61,757 nt of DNA from Flavobacteriales bacterium (GTDB lineage: Bacteria > Bacteroidota > Bacteroidia > Flavobacteriales > CAJXXR01), in NCBI GenBank assembly GCA_025210805.1, contig JAOAQX010000016.1:1-61757 (forward strand), written 5' to 3'. The notes under the pieces were generated by a model, which was not told where the DNA came from, did no database searches, and saw nothing but the letters and a program-made list of their open reading frames with translations. The position numbers and the translations under genes are program-made. Below, in pieces: positions 35,728 through 44,400 of this stretch (position 1 is its first letter; each line of letters begins with the position of its first letter).

Positions 35728-37116
35728 TTATTTTAGGGTTTTGAACACTTTATTCAGTTCTTCAATATTCTTTGCTTGGCTAATGATTTCATTCTTTTTG
35801 TTTAGAATAAAAATAGCAGGTGTACCTGTTACAAAGTAATTTTTGACATTTTCAGATTCCCATTTTTTAAACTCCGAAGTATGTTTAAAATTTGGAAAAC
35901 TTATGATGGTGTTTTTATAAGAAGTAGGATCTGTATCTAAGCTTACGGCTATTGCCTTGGCATTTGGATGCCAGTCAAACCATTTATTTAACTCAGGCAT
36001 CATTTGCATACAATGTGGACACCAAGACGCCCAGAAAACAACAATTTTATAATCAGAATCTAAGGAATTTAACATATTTTCTTGCCCTTCACCTGTAATG
36101 GCAGGAGCTATATTTCCTTTTTTCATTCTTTTATATCCTTCAATTCTTCGTTCTCTTTTGTGCTTTATTTCATCGTTATCACATGATCCCTCTTCTCCAT
36201 AGACAAGGTCGATATGTCTAACTACAATATCAAAACCAGATGGAATAAACAATTGGGTAAGCAAATTTACGGCTTTACCTTTTACCTCTGTATCGGTAAT
36301 TTGATCCATTATTTCATCTACTCCAGTCACCATTTCAAGTTCTAAATCTTCTCTCTGTAGATGCTTATTCTTATTATAAACCATCCCTAAATACCTATTA
36401 AATAGGTTTTGGTAAGCAGGAGAATTCCATAATTCTGGCTGATTTAAATCATACATTTTAAGACTGTTTAAAAACAATAAACTATCTTGATGTTCTCTTT
36501 TAGCAGAAATATCTACATACAATTTTGGCTTCATGCTCAATAATGCACCCAAAAATTCATGATCTGCTTTTGCTCTTTCGATAATTTGATCATTTCTTTT
36601 AGATAGAACTTTGAGTTGTTTTTTGATTTGTTTCAAAAATTTCTCGTCTCCTTCTAGCGGATAAGTCAACCATGTGTTTCTAAGCAAACTAAGTGCCTCA
36701 GAATTTTTCAAATTTTCATCTGAATATGATTTCCATTTTAAATTAATGGGATCTTTTGTCTCAAAAACTTTATTTGGTTCTATTCTTCTAGCATTCACAT
36801 CTCGTTTATGAATAAACAATTCTACATCGTTTTCTCCCGTAATAATTACATCAAAAACTAGCTCTACACCATGTTCTTCTTTTAGATACAATTGGTACAT
36901 TCCTTTTTTGCAATTATTTGGAATGGCTGTTTTAAATTTATTATTATCGACTTTGATCTCTGTAACCACATCATTTGTAACACCGTATTTCTTCAATGAC
37001 AATTCCTTTATGGTGTATCCTTTTTCTACAGCTCCTTCAATAAAATGTTGTTTTTGCCCACAGGCGACATTAAATAGTAAAAATAGTAATGAAGTGATCC
37101 AAACACTTTTTTTCAT
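35728..37116 (-). CDS. TlpA-like thioredoxin-fold lipoprotein
   Basis: A 462-residue protein whose N-terminus ends in the lipobox N-V-A-C (Cys19). The first 330 residues are a beta-rich N-terminal domain (AhpC/TSA-associated DUF4369-like start, IEGAVEKGYTIKELSLKKYG) followed by helices. The C-terminal about 120 residues form a thioredoxin fold with W-C-P-H-C (C366/C369) and the cis-proline segment V-T-G-T-P-A-I-F-I. It should act as a periplasmic thiol-disulfide reductase or isomerase. The partner is unknown. The window also has MsrBA and several cysteine-rich exported repeats that would need such help. Confidence 0.85.
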   Translation of the reverse strand: MKKSVWITSLLFLLFNVACGQKQHFIEGAVEKGYTIKELSLKKYGVTNDVVTEIKVDNNKFKTAIPNNCKKGMYQLYLKEEHGVELVFDVIITGENDVELFIHKRDVNARRIEPNKVFETKDPINLKWKSYSDENLKNSEALSLLRNTWLTYPLEGDEKFLKQIKKQLKVLSKRNDQIIERAKADHEFLGALLSMKPKLYVDISAKREHQDSLLFLNSLKMYDLNQPELWNSPAYQNLFNRYLGMVYNKNKHLQREDLELEMVTGVDEIMDQITDTEVKGKAVNLLTQLFIPSGFDIVVRHIDLVYGEEGSCDNDEIKHKRERRIEGYKRMKKGNIAPAITGEGQENMLNSLDSDYKIVVFWASWCPHCMQMMPELNKWFDWHPNAKAIAVSLDTDPTSYKNTIISFPNFKHTSEFKKWESENVKNYFVTGTPAIFILNKKNEIISQAKNIEELNKVFKTLK

Positions 37117-37243
37117 TTCTCCGATTTTATTAGTTGTTTATAATTTTTTTTATACCAAATAAAAATCAAGACAAGGGACTTAAAATTAATTAATGGTTTC
37201 TTATCTCTTATTCAAGAATTTATTTAGCAATAGTTTCAATAGT

Positions 37244-37720
37244 TTATTTTTCTTTTTGTAGCGTCAAATAAAGTTTCTTAGATTCTTGATCGACTCCTTC
37301 AAACCTCAAGACTGTATCTCCTTGAGCAATTGTGTCTAAGTATATTCTTCCTTCTTGGTATGAGTTTGTGAAATCTAAACGGTAATATCCAAAATCAAAT
37401 TTTTCGTCCTGCCCATGCATTTCAAGATAGTCTCCTGGAAGTCTTTCTAATTTTCCTGAGTATGTTTTTATTTTATTGCAATTTGGCAAATCTTCCAAGG
37501 CTTCGATTAAAGTTATACTTCCATTTTTATTGAAAATATATCCTGATTTTTTCAAATCACAAACATGATAAATAAGAGGTTGACCATCATAAAAACCTGC
37601 ACTTACAATCCATTTATTATAGATTCGTGTATCGGGTTCTAATGTTGGGATTTGTTTTTCGCAAGAAAGTACCCCCACAAAAACTAAAAATGTCACTAAA
37701 AAAGCTGAAATATATCTCAT
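37244..37720 (-). CDS. Small lipoprotein, lipocalin-like
   Basis: A 158-residue product with lipobox V-L-S-C (Cys20). The mature part has a strand pattern and K-W-I-V-S-A-G-F-Y near the start, which suggests a lipocalin-like or META-like beta-barrel. Two cysteines (about 54 and 81) could form a disulfide. Its N-terminus (MRxIS ... SCEKxIP) resembles that of the lipoprotein at 16833-17309, but the rest does not clearly align. It lies 29 bases after the phosphodiesterase gene and probably belongs to that transcript. Confidence 0.75.
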   Translation of the reverse strand: MRYISAFLVTFLVFVGVLSCEKQIPTLEPDTRIYNKWIVSAGFYDGQPLIYHVCDLKKSGYIFNKNGSITLIEALEDLPNCNKIKTYSGKLERLPGDYLEMHGQDEKFDFGYYRLDFTNSYQEGRIYLDTIAQGDTVLRFEGVDQESKKLYLTLQKEK

Positions 37721-37749
37721 GATGTATTTTTTTGTAAAAATAATAATTT

Positions 37750-38247
37750 CTACGGATTTTTCGGTTTTGATATTACTTGCATGTTCTCTATTTTCCCTTG
37801 ATCTATAGAAAATTTAAGCATTGTTCTTTCTTGGTGAAAACCACTTTTGCCAAAAGCCCCTGGATTGATATGTAAAACAGAAAAATTGTTATCATACATA
37901 ACTTTCAGAATGTGTGAATGTCCACAAATAAAAATATCGGGTTGAATTTGCTTGAGTAGCATCTGTATTTTGGTATTAAACTTAGGTGGATAGGCTCCTA
38001 TATGTCGGATCCAAATTTTTTTACCTTCACAAAAGAAAATTTGATCTTCTGGACAACGAACACGAATATCCTGTCCATCAATATTCCCATAAACAGCTTT
38101 TACAGGTGCAAAAGTTTCCAAATAATCTAACACTTCTTGACTACCGATATCACCTGCATGCCAAATTTCGTCTGCGTTTTGATAATGTGCTGCCGCCTCT
38201 TTATCTATAAAGGCATGAGTATCCGAAAGAAGAAGAATTTGCTTCAA
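37750..38247 (-). CDS. YfcE/MJ0936-type metallophosphoesterase
   Basis: A 165-residue calcineurin-like phosphoesterase. Metal ligands are visible in order: S-D-T-H (D9, H11), H-A-G-D-I-G (D33), G-N-I-D (the N of the usual GNHD/E motif, with Ile replacing His), and the C-terminal C-G-H-S-H with H-I-N-P-G-A. Members hydrolyse phosphodiesters in vitro; the natural substrate is usually unknown. It is two bases from the preceding lipoprotein gene. The His to Ile change in the GNHD motif is shared by other small YfcE-like proteins, so I do not call it inactive. Confidence 0.9.
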   Translation of the reverse strand: MKQILLLSDTHAFIDKEAAAHYQNADEIWHAGDIGSQEVLDYLETFAPVKAVYGNIDGQDIRVRCPEDQIFFCEGKKIWIRHIGAYPPKFNTKIQMLLKQIQPDIFICGHSHILKVMYDNNFSVLHINPGAFGKSGFHQERTMLKFSIDQGKIENMQVISKPKNP

Positions 38248-38249
38248 GA

Positions 38250-38954
38250 CTATTTAATATCTGATGAGATCAGTTGATACGTTTTCTCCGCTAATAAATC
38301 ATTGTGATAAACCATCCCTATTCCAACGCTATACGCATTTTCATATCGCAACATTTTAACAGACTGAATAACCACATCCTCTCCAGAGGTAACAAGTTTC
38401 ACATTATAAGGCGTACCCTGGAAATTGTTTAAAAAGCCCCCTACATCATAAGCATAAATAACGTCTCCATGGAATGCGTTATTATCAGCATTATAACTGC
38501 TATAAGTGGGTCCTTCTATTTTTGAATAATACGTTCCAAATTTACTTTCTACTTTATATACTCGAAGATCTTTTTTCTCAATTGGCAATTTATTTCCACT
38601 ATCGTCAATATAGAAATTAGACTCTAAATAAGTGAAATTTTCATCCGTAATCGTTCTTGTAAAAAATTCATTTTCATGATAATCAAAATACGTTTCGGTT
38701 CTTTTCTTTACCCGATTTTTACCATCTTTACTCTCTACTATCTCTGTCTTAATATCTTGTAATTCTATCCTAACAGTATAAGGAACTAGAGCAATTGTAT
38801 CTGAGACCTTATAAGTCCAACTAGAACCAATATCAAAAAGCATATATCTTTTCATATCAGAATCAAAATCCTCAAGAGGAAGAGTCTCTTCATCTTTATA
38901 ACACGAGGTCAAAATCAAAAAAACTAAAAACGATAAAACGACTTTTATTTTCAT
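38250..38954 (-). CDS. Lipoprotein of unknown function
   Basis: A 234-residue product with lipobox L-T-S-C (Cys18). The mature protein is beta-rich with the opening D-I-G-S-S-W-T-Y-K-V-S, a pattern common to uncharacterised Bacteroidota lipoproteins that measure about 200-250 residues. No catalytic motif is visible. It heads the minus-strand group with the phosphodiesterase and the lipocalin-like protein. Confidence 0.75.
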   Translation of the reverse strand: MKIKVVLSFLVFLILTSCYKDEETLPLEDFDSDMKRYMLFDIGSSWTYKVSDTIALVPYTVRIELQDIKTEIVESKDGKNRVKKRTETYFDYHENEFFTRTITDENFTYLESNFYIDDSGNKLPIEKKDLRVYKVESKFGTYYSKIEGPTYSSYNADNNAFHGDVIYAYDVGGFLNNFQGTPYNVKLVTSGEDVVIQSVKMLRYENAYSVGIGMVYHNDLLAEKTYQLISSDIK

Positions 38955-39143
38955 AATACATAACTATTTTCGCTAATTTACAACAAAATTTAATACTGCT
39001 ACAAATTTTATAAAGTGATTCAGAAAAGGATATTTTGATGCAAAAAAAACAATTTTTGATGATTTTTCCCACAATATTTCGACTAAAAATACGATAAACA
39101 ATATAGTTTCGTAAAATCACAAGCAAGCTTGGTTCAAGTCTGT

Positions 39144-39174
39144 TTTGGTTTATGAGTGGTATTAGTTATCTTGC
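39144..39174 (+). promoter_or_regulatory. Putative sprE promoter with -33 and -7 boxes
   Basis: TTTG at 39144-39147, a 19-base spacer, then TAtcTTGc at 39167-39174. This matches the Bacteroidota layout TTTG-N17..23-TAnnTTTG except for the last two bases. It would start transcription about 25 bases before the sprE ATG. Confidence 0.5.
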
Positions 39175-39205
39175 ATGATATTTTGTAGGAATTGTGATCT
39201 AAAGA

Positions 39206-41779
39206 ATGAAAAAACGTTTTTTCCCTTTTATACTCTTAGTACTTTTATTTATTTCTAATGGATGTTCGGTAAAAAAGAATAAATTTTTAAACCGTAATTA
39301 TCATTGGGTTACAGCTCGATATAATAAATGTTATAACGCTCAAGTCTTGTTTGATAAAACGATGGAATCTTATCAGAATCAAATTAAAGAGGACTACGGA
39401 AGCACCTTACCTATTAGAAAATTAGGAAGTGAAGAGGAAGCAAAAACGCTACATACCCCTTTTGAAACAGTCATAAAAAAAACGAGTGAGGTTGTTCAAC
39501 GTCATTCTATGGTTATAAGAGGAGAAGAAAGAAATAACTGGATGGATGAGACATTTTTACTCCTCGGAAAAGCTTATTTCTATCGTCAAGAGTATGAAAA
39601 TGCAGCTCAAATATTTAATCACGGAAAAAAATACAAGAATCTAAGTGAATATGTAAGTCTGAAGATATGGGCTGCGGAAACTCAAGTTATGCTTGGAAAT
39701 TATGGAATTGCAGAAAGGCAATTGCAAGAAATTGTGGAAACAGACGATCTTAAAAAGAAACACAAAATACATATTTTAGAGACTCGAGCGGAGCTTTTTT
39801 ATCGTGATGATCAAATTAAGAAAGCGATAACGGCACTGGAGAAGACCATTAAGTATTTACCAAACTCTGGAGATCACATCGGAAGAAATTTCTATATTTT
39901 AGGGCAATATGCTTTAGAAAATGACCAATTAGAAGAGGCAACAACTTTTCTTTTTGAAGCCGAAAAAAGAGGAAAAGATCCTATTTTGGTCTTTAATTCT
40001 GTGCTTGCTCAAACAAAAAGCTTTAATCCCGAAACTCATTCAGCTTCAGAACTTTTTGCAAGTATTAAAAAACTTGAAAACAACAGCGTTTATAAAACAC
40101 TGATGGATCAAGTATATTATGCAAAAGGTGTGCTGCATGAAAAAATTGAAAATTATGACCTTGCTCTAGAAAACTATCAAAATTCTTTGGATACCAATTT
40201 TGACAACGGAATTCAATTAGCAAGAACACACCTAGCCAAAGGAGACCTTGAATTTCAATTAAAAAATTATAATCAGGCACAAGAACACTACGATGCCGTT
40301 ATGAATATAATAGATGAAAAATTCAAGAATTACGAACAAATTGAACAAAAGTGGAAATCCCTTTCGGATCTAGCAAAGCATTATCAGACCATTGATCTCA
40401 ATGATTCTTTACTTATCGTAAGTGCCTGGAATGAAGATCAACAATATTTGTGGGCAAAAAATAGAGCCTTGAGGGAACTGAATGCACAAAAGGAAAAAGA
40501 AGCCGAGAAACTGGCAACTTTAGAGAAAATAAAATCGAAAATAAACCTTGAAAACGGTAAGAAAAATATTAATTGGTATTTTGATGATAAAACCCTTATA
40601 GAGAATGGGAAAAAGCTTTTTAGCAATGTTTGGGGTATCAGAAAACTAGAAGATAATTGGCGAAGAAAAAACAAAGGAACCATAAATCCAGACGAAGAAA
40701 CAGAAATTACTGAACAAGAGGAAAACGACCTTAGTACAACTACTGAGGAAAACGCACTGATGCAAAAAGATAGTCTCACCGAAGAAGAAGCGATAGCAAT
40801 AGGTGATTTAATGGCGAAAATTCCAAACTCAACTAAAAGGAAATTCAAATTGCAAGACGAAATTGTGGAAGCTCATTTTGCCTTAGGAATGATTTATAAA
40901 GAATACTTAAAAGATATTCCAGAATCAGTAAATCAGTTTAGAATTATTGTAGACAAATATCCTAATTCTAAACATAAGCCTGCCTCCTATTATCATTTAG
41001 TCCGACTGCATGAAGCGGATCATAAAATGGAATTTGCCAATAAATACCGCTTAAAAGTTGCTCAAGAATATCCTGAAAGTATTTACCATAACTTATTAGA
41101 AGGAAAAATGGTGAAAGAACAAGAAGACCCAGCACTGACATTGTACAAAAAAGCATACAAAAATCTGAAGAAAGAAAAGTTTGTAACAGTTTTTTCTCTT
41201 TATGATGAATTTTCAAAACAATTTGAAGACCACAAGCTACATCCTAAATTCAAATTAGCTGTAGCAGAAGCACATGCGGGTAATGGCAGTAAAGATTTCT
41301 ATATAAATAGCTTGAAAGACCTTGTGAAGACTTACCCAGAAACTACAGAAGGAAACGTTGCGAAAAAGAGATTAAATTTATTCTTAAAGAACAAGCAAAA
41401 AAATGATCAGAAAAAAAGTATTTATAATGAAAGTACTGATGATGTTTTCTTTGCTCTTTTTCTCTGTGAAACCAGTAATGCTCAAGCACTACAAAGTTTT
41501 TTATCTGACTTTAGTTCACGTGCCTATCAACAAAAAAATATTGTGGTAAGTGCTATCATTTTTAAAGATGGAAAAAGTTTAGTGAGTGCCAAAGTATTTA
41601 GTGGACCAAAAGATGCTAAAAAGTTTATTGAACTCATGGAACTTGATCAAGATTATGCCAGTGTTCAAGGATTTATTGCTCAACCAATGACCATGGCTGC
41701 CAAGAATTACCCCATATTTTACAAAAGAAAAAATATCCAAGAATATTTGGATTTCGAAAAACAATATTTTAACAACTAA
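39206..41779 (+). CDS. sprE: SprE/PorW-like TPR lipoprotein of the type IX secretion system
   Basis: An 857-residue lipoprotein (lipobox S-N-G-C, Cys20). The mature N-terminus S-V-K-K-N-K-F-L-N-R-N-Y-H, then T-A-R-Y-N-K-C-Y-N, and the block Q-R-H-S-M-V-I-R-G-E-E-R-N ... E-T-F-L-L-L-G-K-A-Y-F-Y, is how SprE of Flavobacterium and PorW of Porphyromonas begin, as I know them. Many TPR units follow (about 110-430 and 550-740). A low-complexity acidic segment lies near 500-540. SprE/PorW is needed for T9SS function and gliding; it helps link the PorLM motor to the translocon. The window holds several T9SS cargo genes that would depend on it. It leads an operon with a histidine kinase and an enoyl-CoA hydratase. 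Confidence 0.8.
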   Translation: MKKRFFPFILLVLLFISNGCSVKKNKFLNRNYHWVTARYNKCYNAQVLFDKTMESYQNQIKEDYGSTLPIRKLGSEEEAKTLHTPFETVIKKTSEVVQRHSMVIRGEERNNWMDETFLLLGKAYFYRQEYENAAQIFNHGKKYKNLSEYVSLKIWAAETQVMLGNYGIAERQLQEIVETDDLKKKHKIHILETRAELFYRDDQIKKAITALEKTIKYLPNSGDHIGRNFYILGQYALENDQLEEATTFLFEAEKRGKDPILVFNSVLAQTKSFNPETHSASELFASIKKLENNSVYKTLMDQVYYAKGVLHEKIENYDLALENYQNSLDTNFDNGIQLARTHLAKGDLEFQLKNYNQAQEHYDAVMNIIDEKFKNYEQIEQKWKSLSDLAKHYQTIDLNDSLLIVSAWNEDQQYLWAKNRALRELNAQKEKEAEKLATLEKIKSKINLENGKKNINWYFDDKTLIENGKKLFSNVWGIRKLEDNWRRKNKGTINPDEETEITEQEENDLSTTTEENALMQKDSLTEEEAIAIGDLMAKIPNSTKRKFKLQDEIVEAHFALGMIYKEYLKDIPESVNQFRIIVDKYPNSKHKPASYYHLVRLHEADHKMEFANKYRLKVAQEYPESIYHNLLEGKMVKEQEDPALTLYKKAYKNLKKEKFVTVFSLYDEFSKQFEDHKLHPKFKLAVAEAHAGNGSKDFYINSLKDLVKTYPETTEGNVAKKRLNLFLKNKQKNDQKKSIYNESTDDVFFALFLCETSNAQALQSFLSDFSSRAYQQKNIVVSAIIFKDGKSLVSAKVFSGPKDAKKFIELMELDQDYASVQGFIAQPMTMAAKNYPIFYKRKNIQEYLDFEKQYFNN

Positions 41780-41782
41780 TAG

Positions 41783-43225
41783 ATGTTCTCAAAAGTAGGT
41801 TTAAGAACCAAAATCCTTTTGGCAAACTTGAGTTTGCTTCTTTTCTCTTTTCTCTTTATTGGGATATTTACTTATCTAAATTTCAACAAACAAAATGACA
41901 CTTACCACAGAAAAAGGTTGAAAAGAAAAGAACTCTCTCTTGTAAAACAAGTAGAATATCATCTGGCGAAAATCTCTCAATTTGTTAATCAAAAAAACTT
42001 TGTTCTTCATTTTGAAAATCACACAAAAGAACTCACAGACATCAATAATATAGATGTCAATTATTATAATTTGAAAGGGGAAGTCATTATACAATCTGAT
42101 CCTGAAATTTTCACAGAAAAAAGACTTCCTAAAAAACTTCCGACCAAAATTTTAAAACAAGTTTTAGAGAAAAATGATTATACCTTAGAGCATTCAGAAG
42201 GAGTTCGTTTTTTCTCCTCCTATTTTCTTATAAAGAATAAAAAAGGTGAAAATATTGCTATATTAAACATTCCATATTTCGATTTTGACAAAACCAAAAG
42301 TAACGACATAGAAACCTATCTTGGAGAATTATCTATAATCTATCTGTTTCTGCTGATTCTGGCTGTAGTAATGGTCTATATTTTGGCAAAATACATTACA
42401 GAACCGCTTAGAACCTTATCTGAAGACATCAAAAAAATGGAATTAGATAAAGATGCTCCACCACTTGAATGGAATGTAAATGATGAAGTAGGCTTATTGA
42501 TAAAAGAGTATAATAAAACAAGAGAAAAGCTAAAAGCAAGTGCCGAACTCCTCGCTCAAAAACAAAAAGAAGAAGCTTGGAAAGAAATGGCAAAACAAGT
42601 AGCCCATGAAGTAAAGAATCCGCTTACTCCTATGAAACTTCAGGTACAGTTTCTTCAAAAAAATCTAGATCCAACAGACGAAAATTTTAAAGAAGAGCTC
42701 GATGAATTTTGTCTTTCTATGGTAGAACAAATTGATAATATGACCAATATTGCCAATGCTTTTTCTGATTTTGCTTCTTTACCCAAATTAGCCATTGAAA
42801 AAATTGAGATTCACAATATTCTTCATCCCGTTGCAAAATTATACCAAAGTCAAAATCTAGATTTCACAACTTACAAACAAGAAATCTGTGTAATGGCAGA
42901 TAAAAATCAGCTTCATCAAGTTTTTATCAATCTTATAAAAAATGCCTACCAATCGATCCCTAATAATAAAGAACCAAAAGTGGTGATGAGTTATGAATCG
43001 GTGAATGATTTCTTGTATATTTACATCAAAGATAATGGTAGTGGAATTCCAACAAGGATTCAATCCAAAATATTTGAACCGAAATTTACCACCAAAAATT
43101 CTGGAAAAGGATTAGGTTTAGCAATGGTGAAAAACATAATTTTGGCACACGGAGGGAAAATAAAATTCCAGACTCAAGAAAATATCGGGACAACCTTTAT
43201 CATTAAATTACCCATCGAAAAATAA
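41783..43225 (+). CDS. NtrY-like membrane sensor histidine kinase
   Basis: A 480-residue kinase three bases after sprE. It has two membrane helices (about 10-32 and 183-203) bracketing a 150-residue periplasmic sensor domain, then HAMP (about 203-255). The DHp domain has phospho-acceptor H275 in H-E-V-K-N-P-L-T-P-M-K-L. The ATPase domain has N-box N-L-I-K-N-A, G1 D-N-G-S-G-I and G2 G-K-G-L-G-L-A-M-V-K. All kinase motifs are intact. No response regulator is encoded anywhere in the window, so the partner is elsewhere. Close coupling to sprE suggests it may sense envelope state, but that is inference. Confidence 0.92.
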   Translation: MFSKVGLRTKILLANLSLLLFSFLFIGIFTYLNFNKQNDTYHRKRLKRKELSLVKQVEYHLAKISQFVNQKNFVLHFENHTKELTDINNIDVNYYNLKGEVIIQSDPEIFTEKRLPKKLPTKILKQVLEKNDYTLEHSEGVRFFSSYFLIKNKKGENIAILNIPYFDFDKTKSNDIETYLGELSIIYLFLLILAVVMVYILAKYITEPLRTLSEDIKKMELDKDAPPLEWNVNDEVGLLIKEYNKTREKLKASAELLAQKQKEEAWKEMAKQVAHEVKNPLTPMKLQVQFLQKNLDPTDENFKEELDEFCLSMVEQIDNMTNIANAFSDFASLPKLAIEKIEIHNILHPVAKLYQSQNLDFTTYKQEICVMADKNQLHQVFINLIKNAYQSIPNNKEPKVVMSYESVNDFLYIYIKDNGSGIPTRIQSKIFEPKFTTKNSGKGLGLAMVKNIILAHGGKIKFQTQENIGTTFIIKLPIEK

Positions 43226-43232
43226 ACGAGAG

Positions 43233-44009
43233 ATGAACTATAATAATCTTTTGATCTCTATAGAAGATCATATTGGAACTATCACAATTAACAGACCGAA
43301 AAAACTTAATGCACTAAACAAAGAAACAATCTCTGAGTTACATGAGGCATTTAAAAGTTTAGCAAGCAATGATGAAGTTAAGGCAATTATCCTTACAGGA
43401 GCAGGTGAAAAAGCTTTTGTAGCTGGAGCTGATATCAGTGAATTTGCGAATTTTTCTGTTGAACAAGGTGAAGAACTCAGCCGTGTGGGACATGAAAGTC
43501 TTTTTACTTTCGTAGAAAAAATTGAAAAACCTATTTTGGCAGCCGTAAATGGTTTTGCCTTAGGAGGTGGTTTAGAATTGGCTATGTCTTGTCATATTCG
43601 TGTTTTTTCTAGCCATGCTAGAGTAGGTCTACCAGAAGTAAGCCTTGGGGTTATACCAGGATACGGAGGAACACAAAGACTGGCACAAATAGTAGGGAGA
43701 GGAAAAGCTATAGAAATGATTGCTACAGCAGGGATGATAGATGCAGAACACGCTTTGCACATCAACCTTGCAAACCATGTTGTAAGCCCAGATGAGCTTA
43801 TGGATGAAACAAGAAAAATGGCGAGTAAAATCATTAAAAACTCTAGTACTGCCATTGCCGCAGCACTAAGATGTGTTCAAGATTGTTTTGACAAAAACAC
43901 TGATGGTTTTGAAACCGAAATTAAAGAATTTGGAAAAGCATTTGGAACACCTGATTTTAAAGAAGGTACTACGGCATTTTTAGAAAAAAGAAAACCAAAA
44001 TTTCAATAG
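43233..44009 (+). CDS. Enoyl-CoA hydratase/isomerase (crotonase family)
   Basis: A 258-residue crotonase-fold enzyme. The oxyanion segment A-G-A-D-I-S-E lies near 64-70. The two catalytic glutamates are E115 (G-G-G-L-E-L-A) and E135 (G-L-P-E-V-S-L-G-V-I-P-G-Y-G-G-T-Q-R-L), 20 residues apart as in mammalian crotonase, so real hydratase activity is likely. It adds water to 2-enoyl-CoA in fatty-acid degradation. It is the last gene of the sprE operon, seven bases after the kinase, and is closed by a terminator. Confidence 0.94.
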   Translation: MNYNNLLISIEDHIGTITINRPKKLNALNKETISELHEAFKSLASNDEVKAIILTGAGEKAFVAGADISEFANFSVEQGEELSRVGHESLFTFVEKIEKPILAAVNGFALGGGLELAMSCHIRVFSSHARVGLPEVSLGVIPGYGGTQRLAQIVGRGKAIEMIATAGMIDAEHALHINLANHVVSPDELMDETRKMASKIIKNSSTAIAAALRCVQDCFDKNTDGFETEIKEFGKAFGTPDFKEGTTAFLEKRKPKFQ

Positions 44010-44036
44010 ATACAATCTTGAAATAAATTGAAAATG

Positions 44037-44073
44037 AAAGATTGTCTGTTCTTACGGCTGGCAATCTTTTTTA
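44037..44073 (+). terminator. Rho-independent terminator after the enoyl-CoA hydratase gene
   Basis: Stem AAAGATTG / CAATCTTT with a 17-base loop, then a T-run, 28 bases after the stop. Confidence 0.75.
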
Positions 44074-44144
44074 TTTTTGAAAATACCGACAATTTTAGTT
44101 TCTTTGTCTAGTAATCATACCATTTATAATCCCCACTTTAAAGG

Positions 44145-44184
44145 GAGATTTGAATTACAGAGCTTGTCCTGACTTTTCAGGAGG
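44145..44184 (-). repeat. Dispersed palindromic repeat (copy C), inverted match to copy A
   Basis: On the minus strand this reads CCTCCTGAAAAGTCAGGACA and continues AGCTCTGTAATTCAAATCTC. It matches bases 5571-5612 with a few substitutions. The hairpin is kept by paired changes: TCCTGA/TCAGGA here against TCCCGA/TCGGGA in copy B, which suggests selection on the stem or template switching. Confidence 0.75.
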
Positions 44185-44226
44185 TCTACAACGAAATACT
44201 CCGAATAAAGAAACAAAATATATGGA

Positions 44227-44330
44227 TAAATTAACACCGAAAATGGTATTAATCACTGAATAAGCCCCCTTTGAATAGCTTGTCCCGATTTTTCGGGAGG
44301 GGAAGGGGGATGTTTCACAAAGTAAACACC
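44227..44330 (-). repeat. Dispersed palindromic repeat (copy D), inverted match to copy B
   Basis: Bases 44261-44330 match 5707-5775 in inverted orientation, about 70 bases with one substitution and one extra G. The core hairpin TCCCGA-n4-TCGGGA is identical. Beside it lies the palindrome TAACACC-n6-GGTATTA (44232-44251), also present in copy B. Bases 44074-44400 contain no gene; they are made largely of these repeats. Confidence 0.88.
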
Positions 44331-44361
44331 TCTTAAAGTAACTATAACCTAAGGGTAAAAT

Positions 44362-44377
44362 TAACACGTAAGTGTTA
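44362..44377. repeat. Palindrome TAACAC-gtaa-GTGTTA
   Basis: A perfect six-pair inverted repeat 24 bases before the flippase start. Its arm TAACAC is shared with the palindromes at 5791 and 44232. It could be a shortened copy of the same element or an operator for the envelope operon. Confidence 0.6.
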
Positions 44378-44400
44378 TCACCTATGAATCTTTTTGAATA

